DNA from: Rhizobium sp. 2MFCol3.1
Lineage (GTDB): Bacteria > Pseudomonadota > Alphaproteobacteria > Rhizobiales > Rhizobiaceae
Assembly (NCBI RefSeq): GCF_000377565.1
Contig: NZ_KB898360.1
Location: 175,114 to 239,113 of the forward strand
Length of the DNA stretch: 64,000 nt
Direction: 5' to 3'
Below are positions 8,175 through 16,638 of the stretch, in pieces. Made by a program: the position numbers and the translations under genes. The notes beneath the pieces were generated by a model, which was not told where the DNA came from, did no database searches, and saw nothing but the letters and a program-made list of their open reading frames with translations. Position 1 is the stretch's first letter. Each line of letters starts with the position of its first letter.

Positions 8175-8832
8175 ATGCCAGACGCCTCGACATTCCTCAC
8201 CTTCCTCGCTGCCCTCGCGGTGCTGGAGATCACGCCTGGACCCGATGCTGATCATCGCGCGCGGTGTCGGACAGGGGCGCAAGGTGGCCGTGCTGACGGT
8301 CGTCGGCAATATCTTCGTGGCGGGCACGATCCAGGTTGCTCTTTTGGTTCTGGGGCTGGCGTCGCTGTTGGCGGCCTATCCTGCCGCCCTGCAGATCCTG
8401 CAATGGGCAGGCGCGATCTATCTTCTCTATCTCGGCGTCAGGATGATCCGGGGCAGCTTCAAGAACCACGCGACTGGCGCGCCAGAGGCCAGGCCGGTTT
8501 CCGGCTGGAAAGCCGTACGCGAAGGCGCCATCAACAGCCTGACCAACCCCAAGTCCCTGCTCTTCATGTTCACCTTCCTGCCGCTCTTCGTCGATCCCGA
8601 AGCAGGCCCGGTCTGGCTGCAGCTCCTCGTTCTCGGCTCGATCCAGAAACTGATCGGCGTATTCTCGCTCGGCGGCGTCGCCCTTGCCTCGGGCTCGGTC
8701 GGCAAATTCCTGAACCGCTGGCCGAAACTCCTGGCATGGCAGGAACGCTTCACCGGCATCGTGATGGTCGGCCTCGGCATCCGCCTTCTCCTGTCAGGCA
8801 GCCCTTCGCCGATGCCCTCGGCGGCACGGTAA
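8175..8832 (+). pseudogene. LysE/RhtB family exporter, frameshifted in the TPGPD signature
   Basis: The N-terminal part (MPDASTFLTFLAALAVLEI) reaches the family signature TPGPD in one frame. The remaining exporter (MLIIARGVGQGRK..., five further membrane segments, NSLTNPKSLLFMFTFLP) continues in another frame from 8245. The family consensus TPGPDML would need two additional bases between 8244 and 8245. As written, the first frame runs into unrelated sequence to 8885. The ATG at 8245 has no ribosome-binding site and would give a protein lacking the first membrane helix. The gene is either a recent pseudogene or the result of a sequencing error. The intact family exports amino acids such as lysine, homoserine or threonine. 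Confidence 0.75.
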
Positions 8833-8881
8833 CGCCGGCCCGCCGCCCCAAGCACAAGGGGCGGCATTCTTCGGCCCACCC

Positions 8882-9793
8882 CTAGCGCAGCGCCACGTCG
8901 GCCTTCCCGGCGTTGAGGGCCGCCTCGAAAAGCGACTTCCCATCCCCGCCCATCCACGCATCTAGCGACGTCAAGAGGCCAAACTCCCGCTCGAGTGCCG
9001 GGATATCAGCCACGCCGGCAAGCAGACCGTCGTCCACCAGTTCGGCGAGACGTTTCAGGAAGGGGTTGCTGTCGAGCAATTCATCGGAAAAGCGCCGGTA
9101 AGTGATCGGCTGGCCCGCGGCTTTGGTGAAAGCGCGCGAGAGGTCCTCACCCGTCACGGATGCGCTGGAAAGCTCGATCGCCCTGCCGCTGTACCTGTCG
9201 GGAGCCATCAGAATCTCGGCGTTGATCCTGCCCAGGTCTTTGACGGCGATCATCTGCATCAATTGATCCGGCCGCATGAAGAAGGTGAATTCGCCCTCGG
9301 GCAAACCCATCCCGGGCAGCATCATCATTTCCATGAAGCTTGCCGGCCGGGTGATCGTGGTTGCCATTGGCAGGCCTCGGACATAGGCCTCTATTTCCGA
9401 TTTGCTGTCGAAGTGACCCATTCCCGTCGGCCCTTTGCCTGCCCCGCCGCCGGAGGAATAGACGAGATGCCGAACGCCGTGCCGCAAAGCGCTGTCGGCG
9501 ATCGCCTTGCCCTGATCGACCTCCTGCTGATCGCTGACCTCACCGCCGGGAGAGCTGGTCTGAACGCTGAAAACACCGCCGATGCCGGCCATGGCTCGAT
9601 CGATCGAGTCGGTATCGAAGAGATCGCCTTTCACCAAAGCAATCCCTTCGCCGGCCAAGGCCTTCGCCTTCGCACTATCCGGGTTGCGGACGAAGGCGCG
9701 GACAGTCCTGCCCTTGGCCCTAAGCGCGCGCGCCACCGCGCCGCCCTGCTGACCGGTCGCGCCGAAGACGAGAAATTCGGAATTGTCGTCCAT
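8882..9793 (-). CDS. NmrA-like NAD(P)-binding protein
   Basis: 303 residues. The Rossmann motif GATGQQG (G11, G14, G17) lies at the very N-terminus, followed by RTVRAFVRNPDSAKA, a dinucleotide 2'-phosphate pocket typical of NmrA/QOR2 types, and HLVYSSGGGAG in the fourth strand region. The catalytic Tyr-x3-Lys of classical reductases is absent, as usual in NmrA proteins. Such proteins sense the redox state of NAD(P) or reduce quinones. It diverges from an HxlR regulator gene whose operator-like repeats overlap this start region, so regulation by that neighbour is likely. AAAGGT precedes the ATG. Confidence 0.85.
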   Translation of the reverse strand: MDDNSEFLVFGATGQQGGAVARALRAKGRTVRAFVRNPDSAKAKALAGEGIALVKGDLFDTDSIDRAMAGIGGVFSVQTSSPGGEVSDQQEVDQGKAIADSALRHGVRHLVYSSGGGAGKGPTGMGHFDSKSEIEAYVRGLPMATTITRPASFMEMMMLPGMGLPEGEFTFFMRPDQLMQMIAVKDLGRINAEILMAPDRYSGRAIELSSASVTGEDLSRAFTKAAGQPITYRRFSDELLDSNPFLKRLAELVDDGLLAGVADIPALEREFGLLTSLDAWMGGDGKSLFEAALNAGKADVALR

Positions 9794-9794
9794 G

Positions 9795-9828
9795 ATAGTT
9801 ACCTTTCGTAAGCTTCAATAGTTACTAT
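9795..9828. promoter_or_regulatory. Putative HxlR operator: repeated ATAGTTAC with perfect palindrome
   Basis: ATAGT-T-ACTAT at 9818-9828 is a perfect 11-base palindrome. Its left half with centre (ATAGTTAC) recurs at 9795-9802, 23 bases away in the same orientation, directly before the NmrA-like start codon. Spacing of about two helical turns is what two dimers on one face of DNA would give. It lies in the 117-base gap between the divergent NmrA-like and HxlR genes. Confidence 0.55.
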
Positions 9829-9910
9829 CTGGAATTATTTGAAATCCGGCACAAGACGGCACATGTTTGGGCCTCAGGCACATGATGATAACCATTGAAG
9901 GAGCCAATTC

Positions 9911-10318
9911 ATGCAGCGTCACATCAATGGCCGCCCCGTCATCGAAACCGCGCGCGGACCGGTTCTGACCCCTTGCGCGCCCGGCAGCGTCTTGGTCCGC
10001 CTCGGCGACAAATGGACGATTCTCGTCGTTTCGATGCTGGCTTTGTCACCCGATGCACCGATGCGCTTCGGCGCCATCCGACGCGGCATTCCGGACATAT
10101 CGCAAAGGATGCTGACTCTGACGCTCCGCAACCTCGAGCGCGACGGCCTCGTGGCACGCCATTACTATCCCGAGGTGCCGCCAAGGGTGGAATACGAACT
10201 GACGGAACGCGGCAAATCCATGCTGCCGCCCCTGGCCGCCTTCACAGGCTGGATCAGGGATACCTGGCAGGATATCGAAGCCTCCCGGATTGCCTTCGAC
10301 GAGGCTCAGCGAAGCTGA
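9911..10318 (+). CDS. HxlR-family transcriptional regulator
   Basis: 135 residues with the typical winged helix. CAPGSVLVRLGDKWTILVV is followed by LRFGAIRR-like (MRFGAIRRGIPDISQRMLT), LRNLERDGLVARHYYPEVPPR and VEYELTERGKSM. Cys22 just before the first helix is the conserved cysteine that in HypR, YodB and QorR senses quinones, hypochlorite or diamide. A redox- or electrophile-sensing role is likely, and the divergent NmrA-like gene fits as target. AAGGAG lies 9 bases before the ATG. The next gene (DLH family) follows 62 bases downstream and may be co-transcribed. Confidence 0.88.
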   Translation: MQRHINGRPVIETARGPVLTPCAPGSVLVRLGDKWTILVVSMLALSPDAPMRFGAIRRGIPDISQRMLTLTLRNLERDGLVARHYYPEVPPRVEYELTERGKSMLPPLAAFTGWIRDTWQDIEASRIAFDEAQRS

Positions 10319-10380
10319 GCAGCATCACCCCCATGGACTTCCCCCGCCCCCGCCATACCTACCCCTCCCGGAGGTAACCC

Positions 10381-10986
10381 ATGGCCGAAGTCCTGCTATT
10401 CCATCACGCCCAGGGCCTGACATCAGGCATCCACGTCTTCGCCGATCACCTGCGCGATGCCGGCCATGTCGTGCACACGCCTGATCTCTTCGACGGCCAT
10501 GTCTTTTCAAGCATCGACGAGGGCATGGCTTATATCCAGGCGACCGGTTTCGATGCGCTGCGCGAGCGCGGCGTCAGGCTGGCTGACGACCTGCCGGCCG
10601 AGCTTGTCTATGCCGGCTTCTCCTTTGGCGTGGTGCCGGCGCAGCAGCTGGCGCAGACGAGGCCCGGCGCGCGCGGCGCGCTTCTGTTCCACGCCTGCCT
10701 GCCGATATCGGGCGAGTGGTCCTTCGGCCCTTGGCCGGAGGGCGTGCCGGTGCAGATCCATGCGATGGATGCCGACCCGATCTTCATGCGCGAGGGCGAT
10801 ATCGATGCCGCCCGCGAGATCCTGGAGCATGTGAAGGACGCGAGCCTCTTCCTCTACCCCGGCGATCAGCACTATTTCGCCGACAGCTCGCTCCCCTCCT
10901 GGGATTCCGACGCCGCCGAAGTGCTCACCCGCCGCGTCCTCGATTTCCTCCGACACGTCAACGGCGCCGGCGACGGGCTGCCGTAA
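10381..10986 (+). CDS. Dienelactone hydrolase family protein
   Basis: 201 residues, an alpha/beta hydrolase. Catalytic candidates are S81 in YAGFSFG (classical dienelactone hydrolases have Cys here), D132 in MDADPIF and H164 in GDQHYFAD. The size and the late GDQHYF motif are typical of the DLH family, which opens lactone or ester bonds, but the Ser nucleophile makes the substrate uncertain. GGAGG precedes the ATG at 8 bases. It lies downstream of the HxlR gene in the same direction. A GC-rich hairpin follows at once. Confidence 0.8.
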   Translation: MAEVLLFHHAQGLTSGIHVFADHLRDAGHVVHTPDLFDGHVFSSIDEGMAYIQATGFDALRERGVRLADDLPAELVYAGFSFGVVPAQQLAQTRPGARGALLFHACLPISGEWSFGPWPEGVPVQIHAMDADPIFMREGDIDAAREILEHVKDASLFLYPGDQHYFADSSLPSWDSDAAEVLTRRVLDFLRHVNGAGDGLP

Positions 10987-10993
10987 ACAGAAA

Positions 10994-11022
10994 CGGCCGG
11001 CGGATGTGTCCATCGCCGGCCG
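10994..11022. terminator. GC-rich hairpin between convergent genes, likely terminator
   Basis: CGGCCGGCG (10994-11002) pairs perfectly with CGCCGGCCG (11014-11022). The following sequence has only a weak T-run, so it may be a rho-independent terminator of modest strength or an mRNA 3' end stabiliser. Confidence 0.5.
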
Positions 11023-11066
11023 CAAGTCTTGGGGTTTGGGCAGTCTTTTTCTTTGTCTGAGGCGCC

Positions 11067-12584
11067 TCAGTCTTCGCTGGCCGCCATCTGTGTCAGCACA
11101 TCGCCGCGCCCGCGCAGGCGAAGGATGAGCGGCAGGATCAGCGCCAGGGCCGCGAGGCCAAGCAGGACGGCGGCGATCGGCGATTGCACCAGCGTCGTCA
11201 CATCGCCCTGGCTGATGGCGAGCGCCCGGCGCAGCTGCTGCTCCGCCAGTGGTCCGAGGATCAGGCCGACGATGACGGGCGCGATCGGATAATCGAAGAC
11301 GCGCATGACATAGGCGATCAGCCCGAACACCAGAAGCATCCCGAGTTCGAACACCGAGGGATTGGCGCCGATCGTACCCAGCGTCGCAAACACCAGGATG
11401 CCGGCATAGAGCCAGGGCTTCGGGATTGTCAGCAGCCGTACCCACAGCCCGACCAGCGGCAGGTTGAGCACGAGCAGCATCAGGTTGGCGATGAGCAGCG
11501 AGGCAATCAGGCCCCAGACGAGCTGCGGATTGGTGGCAAACAGCAGCGGGCCCGGTTGCAGGCCATATTGCTGGAAGCCGGCAAGCATGATCGCGGCCGT
11601 TGCCGAAGTCGGCAGGCCGAGCGTCAAGAGCGGCACCAGCGTGCCGGCGGCCGAGGCGTTGTTGGCGGCTTCCGGGCCGGCGACGCCTTCGATCGCGCCG
11701 TTGCCGAACTCTTCCGGATGCTTGGAGAGCTTCTTCTCGGTCGCATAGGAGAGGAACGTGCCGATCTCGGCGCCGCCGGCCGGCATGGCGCCGATCGGGA
11801 AACCGATGACCGTGCCACGCAGCCACGCCTTCCAGGAGCGTGCCCAGTCCTGCGCCGTCATCCAGACAGAACCCTTGATCGCCTCGATCTTGTCGGGGGC
11901 CGACGCGCCCTGTGCTGCGATGAACAGCGTTTCGCCGATCGCGAACATCGCCACCGCCATCGTCGTCACCTCGATGCCGTCGAGGAGATCCGGAACGCCG
12001 AAAGAAAGCCGGTTCTGGCCGGTCAGCTGGTCGATGCCGACAAGCGACAGCGCGAGACCGATGAACAGCGAGGTGAGGCCGCGAAGCGACGAATTGCCGA
12101 AGGCCGAGGAAACCGTAACGAAGGCGAGGATCATCAGCGCGAAATATTCGCGCGGGCCGAAGACGAGGGCGATCTTGACGATCAGCGGCGCGATGAAGGC
12201 AAGCGCCAGCGTGGCGATCAGGCCGGCGACGAAGGAGCCGATCGCCGCGGTGGCGAGCGCCGGCCCGCCGCGTCCGGCGCGCGCCATCTTGTTGCCCTCG
12301 AGCGCCGTGACGATCGAGGCGCTTTCGCCGGGCGTGTTCAGGAGGATCGATGTCGTGGAGCCACCATACATGCCGCCGTAGTAAATGCCGGCGAACATGA
12401 TCAGCGAGCCGGTCGCGTCGAGCTGGTAGGTGACGGGCAAAAGAAGCGCCACTGTTGTGGCCGGGCCGATGCCGGGCAGCACGCCGACCATGGTGCCGAG
12501 CGTGACGCCGATCAGCGCATAGAGCAGGTTCATCGGCTCCATCGCCGAGACCAGGCCCTGTAGAAGAAATTCGAATGTGCTCAT
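11067..12584 (-). CDS. tctA: Tripartite tricarboxylate transporter, large membrane subunit TctA
   Basis: 505 residues with about 11-12 membrane segments. The family hallmark [17 protein letters not shown] stands near residue 35, and the second half contains the related [20 protein letters not shown], the two glycine-rich signature loops of TctA. Together with TctB and the periplasmic TctC it takes up citrate or related carboxylates using an ion gradient. It is the last gene of tctC-tctB-tctA, 22 bases after tctB. The substrate cannot be read from the sequence. In rhizobia many TctA systems handle other acids. Confidence 0.9.
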   Translation of the reverse strand: MSTFEFLLQGLVSAMEPMNLLYALIGVTLGTMVGVLPGIGPATTVALLLPVTYQLDATGSLIMFAGIYYGGMYGGSTTSILLNTPGESASIVTALEGNKMARAGRGGPALATAAIGSFVAGLIATLALAFIAPLIVKIALVFGPREYFALMILAFVTVSSAFGNSSLRGLTSLFIGLALSLVGIDQLTGQNRLSFGVPDLLDGIEVTTMAVAMFAIGETLFIAAQGASAPDKIEAIKGSVWMTAQDWARSWKAWLRGTVIGFPIGAMPAGGAEIGTFLSYATEKKLSKHPEEFGNGAIEGVAGPEAANNASAAGTLVPLLTLGLPTSATAAIMLAGFQQYGLQPGPLLFATNPQLVWGLIASLLIANLMLLVLNLPLVGLWVRLLTIPKPWLYAGILVFATLGTIGANPSVFELGMLLVFGLIAYVMRVFDYPIAPVIVGLILGPLAEQQLRRALAISQGDVTTLVQSPIAAVLLGLAALALILPLILRLRGRGDVLTQMAASED

Positions 12585-12606
12585 GATGCTACTCTCAGGG
12601 CTCCCG

Positions 12607-13098
12607 TCAATGGATCAGGTGTTCCAGCGGTCCCGCCGGAAGCGAAAGCTGAAGCACAACGGCAAAAAGCCAGTAGATGCCGAGACAGATGACGATGCCG
12701 ACAGGGATGCTGATCCAGATCCTGCGGGCGCCGAAGCCGGCGGCGGCAAGACCGAACAGCGCGCCGGTTGCGATCGAAAAGCCGAGCGGCCGGATCAGCA
12801 CCATCTGCGCGACGAGACCGGCGACGACCCAGACCACCGAGCCAAACTCCTGGCGCTCGCGCTCGGGAAAATCGCGGCGGAACGCGGCAAAGACGGTCCA
12901 GACGCCCAGGCCGACGAGGACATAGGCGATCCAGTGCGGCACCGTCGCCGGGCCAACCTGCGAATAGCCCGTAGTCTCGTTGAGGCGCGCCACGTCGAAG
13001 AAGATGACGGCCGCCATGGCGACCAGCACGGCGGCAATAACAAGCGCCGCCCAATCAGGGCGGCGCTGTTGCGATGTCACTTGGTTTTCGGGGTTCAT
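12607..13098 (-). CDS. tctB: Tripartite tricarboxylate transporter, small membrane subunit TctB
   Basis: 163 residues with four predicted membrane segments, of which [15 protein letters not shown] and [17 protein letters not shown] are the clearest. TctB proteins are short and poorly conserved, and the position between tctC and tctA fixes the assignment. The ATG overlaps the tctC stop codon (ATGA), which suggests translational coupling. Confidence 0.88.
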   Translation of the reverse strand: MNPENQVTSQQRRPDWAALVIAAVLVAMAAVIFFDVARLNETTGYSQVGPATVPHWIAYVLVGLGVWTVFAAFRRDFPERERQEFGSVVWVVAGLVAQMVLIRPLGFSIATGALFGLAAAGFGARRIWISIPVGIVICLGIYWLFAVVLQLSLPAGPLEHLIH

Positions 13099-14039
13099 TT
13101 AACCAGTCCGATGTCTTTCAGGATCGTTTCCGTCGCGGAAATGTCCTGCGCGAGCTGTGCTTCGAATTCCGGACCGGCGAGATAGGTGTCCATCCAGCCC
13201 TTGGTCTTCAGGTTGTCCTGCCAGGTCTTCGACTTGGCGAGCTTCTCGACGTCAGCGGTCACGGCCTTCTTCTGCTCGTCGGTAAGACCGGGAGCGGCGG
13301 CAACCATGCGCCAGTTCTGCAGCACGACGTCGAAGCCGGATTCCTTCAGCGTCGGCGCGTCGATGCCGTCGACCATCTTGTCGGCCGAGATCGCCAGCAG
13401 GCGCAGCGCACCGGCCTTGATCTGGCCTTCGAATTCGCCGTAGGACGATACGCCGGCCGTCACCTGGCCACCGAGGATGGCGGCCAGAGCCTCGCCGCCG
13501 CCGGAAAAGGCGATGTAGTTGATCTTGGTCGGATCGGCACCAGCCGCCTTGGCGAGCAGGCCGACGAGAATGTGGTCGGTGCCGCCGGCAGAACCGCCGC
13601 CCCAGGAAACCGCGCCCGGATTTTCCTTCAGCTTGGCGACGAGATCGGCGACCGTCTTGATATCGGAATTCGCCGGCACGACGATGGCCTCGTATTCGCC
13701 GGTCAGGCGGGCGATCGGGGTGACGTCCTTGAGGGTCACCGGCGACTTGTTGGTCAGGATGGCGCCGACCATGACATAGCCGCCAACGAGCAGGGCGTTC
13801 GGATTGCCCTTCTGCTGGCTGGCGAACTGGGCGATGCCGATCGTGCCGCCGGCGCCCGGAACGTTCATGACCTGAACTTTGCCGGAAATCTTCTCGCTCT
13901 GCAGCGAGGTCTGCATGGTGCGGGCCGTCTGATCCCAGCCGCCGCCGGGAGCGGCTGGCGCCATGATCGAATAGTCGGCGGCATAGGCCGGCAGCGCGAT
14001 TGCCGCCGCGAAAATGCTGGTCAGAAAAATATGCTTCAA
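13095..14039 (-). CDS. tctC: Tripartite tricarboxylate transporter periplasmic binding protein TctC
   Basis: 314 residues from a TTG start at 14039. GGAGGA stands 7 bases before this TTG, and the encoded N-terminus MKHIFLTSIFAAAIALPAYA is a perfect signal peptide. The ATG at 14054 would contain the Shine-Dalgarno sequence inside the coding frame and spoil the signal peptide. The mature protein shows the Bug/TctC family blocks MAPAAPGGGWDQTART, NVPGAGGTIGIAQF and SWGGGSAGGTDHILVG. It binds the carboxylate in the periplasm and delivers it to TctBA. A TctD/TctE-like two-component pair lies about 4.5 kb away and could control this operon. Confidence 0.9.
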   Translation of the reverse strand: MKHIFLTSIFAAAIALPAYAADYSIMAPAAPGGGWDQTARTMQTSLQSEKISGKVQVMNVPGAGGTIGIAQFASQQKGNPNALLVGGYVMVGAILTNKSPVTLKDVTPIARLTGEYEAIVVPANSDIKTVADLVAKLKENPGAVSWGGGSAGGTDHILVGLLAKAAGADPTKINYIAFSGGGEALAAILGGQVTAGVSSYGEFEGQIKAGALRLLAISADKMVDGIDAPTLKESGFDVVLQNWRMVAAAPGLTDEQKKAVTADVEKLAKSKTWQDNLKTKGWMDTYLAGPEFEAQLAQDISATETILKDIGLVK

Positions 14040-14365
14040 GAGACTGTCCTCCATGAGCGCGGTCTGTGACCACGCATTGTTCTCGATCGGATCAGGAAGG
14101 ACAGCGCGCATGGATGCGAAAAGGCATCCGAAATATCTGGCGAAACTCCTCCCGAAACTTCCCCTATCCGCCTCCACGGAGTTGAAGTTCGTCAAAAGGG
14201 ACCACAACAAGCTGTCATTTAGCTGACACCCCGCGCTTATCCAGTCAGGACGGACACTTTTTTGCCGCAATTCGAATTCGGGCCAGAAGCAGCGGATTTT
14301 TGATCCACGGCGGGAACCCTTGTCGCCCTTCGACGTTAGGCTGATGTAATAGGGGAATTTGCGCC
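14040..14365. other. Gene-free region between tctC and a divergent small gene
   Basis: 326 bases holding the promoters of tctC (minus) and the 14366 gene (plus). It includes two mildly AT-rich stretches near 14210 and 14270. No coding frame with a ribosome-binding site, no clear palindromic operator and no terminator is seen. Confidence 0.4.
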
Positions 14366-14566
14366 ATGAGCACGCACATCGACATCAACCAGATCAACGA
14401 CGACCGCCAGAATGACCGCTTGCGGGAAGTGTGGAGCGTTGCCGATTTCTCGCGCCGTCACCGGCTGGAAAAGGAAGAGGAGCAGCGTCTTCTCAAGCTC
14501 TTCGGCTCCTTCGCGACGAAGCAGGAACTGCTCTCGAACGCCCAGCGCCCCTGCCGCTTCCGCTGA
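14366..14566 (+). CDS. Small cytoplasmic protein of unknown function
   Basis: 66 residues, highly charged and helical (RLREVWSVADFSRRHRLEKE, EEQRLLKLFGSFATKQELL), no membrane segment. AGGGGAA precedes the ATG at good distance. The pattern of a short helix-turn-helix-like or DUF3606-type rhizobial small protein is plausible, but I do not recognise the family. Codon usage is like the neighbours. Confidence 0.55.
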   Translation: MSTHIDINQINDDRQNDRLREVWSVADFSRRHRLEKEEEQRLLKLFGSFATKQELLSNAQRPCRFR

Positions 14567-14721
14567 AAAGCGGAGCGTCGCGCGAATAGGTCAAAACACC
14601 CATCCCCGGTGAATACCGCGGGCACGCTATCGAGCGGCCCGCATATCCGGCATCATCTCGACGCCGAAGCTGACCTACTTTCACATCAGACAAACGAGAA
14701 TTTAGACAACCGCCCTGCGGC

Positions 14722-15114
14722 TCACGACGCCAGTGGCATCAGGAAGCGCGGCGAGATCAGCGATTTGCCGAAACGGATCGCGGCCGCGTAATCGAGCGCT
14801 TCCGATACCTTCTCCGGCCAATGCGGCTTGGAGACGACGCCAACGGCGCTGCGGCTGTTGCGCACCATCTCGGGATTGCCGGTGACGAAGACGACGGTCA
14901 CGCCATGCTCGCTAGACAAACGCTCGGCGATCGCGGGGCCGGTCACGCCATCGGCAAGCTGAACATCCACCAGCGCCACTTCCGCCTGCTCGGCAAGCTC
15001 CAGCGCTTCGTCCAGCGTTCGGGCCGGGCCGATGACGGTGTGACCGAGATCCTCGACGATGGATTCGAGATCAAGCGCGATCAACAATTCGTCTTCGACT
15101 ATAAGAATATTCAT
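14722..15114 (-). CDS. Single-domain receiver (response regulator)
   Basis: 130 residues forming one receiver domain: acidic D8 in IVEDE, phospho-acceptor D50 in VALVDVQLADG, T in VFVTGNPEM and Lys in VVSKPHWPEKV. The long ending after the Lys region shows no DNA-binding domain. The sequence (NILIVEDELLIALDLESIVE) is close to the receivers used with HWE/HisKA2 kinases in alphaproteobacteria, including the receiver half of PhyR. The HWE kinase at 55.7 kb is a possible but unproven partner. The start at 15114 gives the standard receiver N-terminus. A longer frame to 15198 is unlikely. Confidence 0.8.
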   Translation of the reverse strand: MNILIVEDELLIALDLESIVEDLGHTVIGPARTLDEALELAEQAEVALVDVQLADGVTGPAIAERLSSEHGVTVVFVTGNPEMVRNSRSAVGVVSKPHWPEKVSEALDYAAAIRFGKSLISPRFLMPLAS

Positions 15115-15392
15115 GCGGTAGTGCCCATATCTGTGGAATGCATGCCAGCCTGAAACTCGAAAACGCGTGACGCCGCGATTGGTTCCCGACCTTTCCAATT
15201 TCCTAATATGGAGCCCGAGGGTTAAAAGAATAGTAGCCGCGCCATACCAATTTTGGGCTTTAAATGTTCAATACAAATCCCGCATGTCCCGGCAAAACCG
15301 ATGAAATCTCGCGACAATATACTTATGCAACCCAGCCGATATAAATGCGCCAAAACAACACGCCCAGCGCTTAGCTGCCGCTGATCCAGCAT

Positions 15393-16460
15393 CTACTGCG
15401 TGCGCAGCACCTCGTTCCAATGCGCAATCAGCCGCGCCCGCTTCACCTGGTCGAGATAGACCATCAGGCCCGGGCTGACAGGAACGGGCCTCAGCTGCGC
15501 GCCGAGCAGTGCCTGCATGGTGTTGGCGGTGTTTTCGCCAGTCACCTCGGGGCTGACGGCGGGGATCTGCAGCTCGCGCGCCATGATCGTCTGCCCCTCC
15601 TTCGACATGAAGAAGGAGAGGTAGCGCCGCCCGAGCTCCGGATTGGCCGCCGCCTGCGGCACCAGCCCGATCCGGGACATCACGACCGTATAGTCCTTCG
15701 GCAGCACGATGCCGACTTGCGGGTTACGCTTGGCCCAATCCGCCGCATAGGAGCCCAGAATATTGTAGCCGAGCACGAAGCGCCCGTCCGACACCCGCTC
15801 CAGGATCGCCGAACTCGTCGAATAGAGCTTCACCCCGGCCGCTCCCATGGCGCCGATGACCGACCAGATATCGCCGAACTGCTCCTGGTCGCGCGCCATG
15901 AACAGGAAACCGACGCCGGAGCGCTCGATGTCATAGGTGCCGATCCGCCCATGCACCGCATCGCCCTTGCGCTTCAGATAATCGACGAACTCGGCGCGCG
16001 AGCTCGGCGGCTGTTCGTTGACGAAGCTCGGCTTGTGATAGACGAAGACGGCGGGCTCGAACGTCAGCGCATAGGCGGTGTTGCGCCAGTTCGCCCATTT
16101 CGGCCAGATCCCGCTCATCGGCAGGTTGCTCGGCTGCGCATAGCCGTCGTTGGAAAGCTTCACCTGCAGGTCCATGGCCGACGAAAAGGCGAAATCCGCC
16201 GTCGGCTTCCCCGCGTCCGTCTCCTGCACGATGCGATCGTAGATCTCCCCGGTCAGCATGTCCTCGTAGGTGACGGCGACGTCGGGGTTTGCTTCCTGAA
16301 ATCCGCGGATCATCGGCTGCGCCAGCGGCTCGTCGAGCGAGGAATAGACAACGAGCACGGGTGCCCCGGCATTGCCCGACACAGCCGGATAGAAAATCGG
16401 CTCCGCCAGGGCCAAGCCCGGACAGAGCAACATGAACGCAAGTAGTGGCAGTCTCCTCAT
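15393..16460 (-). CDS. Periplasmic substrate-binding protein (ABC iron/polyamine type)
   Basis: 355 residues. MRRLPLLAFMLLCPGLALA is a signal peptide. The mature part looks like family 1 extracellular binding proteins of the Fe(III)/putrescine group: VLVVYSSLDEPLAQPMIRGF, DFAFSSAMDLQVKLSNDGYA and FVLGYNILGSYAADWAKRNP. No permease or ATPase gene lies next to it. In this position, near a TctD/TctE-like pair, it may serve as a ligand sensor for the kinase rather than for transport, as known for some stand-alone binding proteins. That is inference. Upstream ATGs at 16475 and 16493 are possible starts, but 16460 gives the best signal peptide. Confidence 0.75.
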   Translation of the reverse strand: MRRLPLLAFMLLCPGLALAEPIFYPAVSGNAGAPVLVVYSSLDEPLAQPMIRGFQEANPDVAVTYEDMLTGEIYDRIVQETDAGKPTADFAFSSAMDLQVKLSNDGYAQPSNLPMSGIWPKWANWRNTAYALTFEPAVFVYHKPSFVNEQPPSSRAEFVDYLKRKGDAVHGRIGTYDIERSGVGFLFMARDQEQFGDIWSVIGAMGAAGVKLYSTSSAILERVSDGRFVLGYNILGSYAADWAKRNPQVGIVLPKDYTVVMSRIGLVPQAAANPELGRRYLSFFMSKEGQTIMARELQIPAVSPEVTGENTANTMQALLGAQLRPVPVSPGLMVYLDQVKRARLIAHWNEVLRTQ

Positions 16461-16638
16461 GCGATGAGAATGCATGACTGCGCGATGAGGCACAAGTGAG
16501 CACCACCCGCGCTATCCAGCGGCGCGCGATGCTGCACATGCTCAATGCCCGCCCAAAGGCGTAACCGTCGCGCGCGACAATCAGCGCCAAAGACGTTAGA
16601 CTTCCCGCGACCCAGTTGCCTATCACGCGGAGGCCGCA

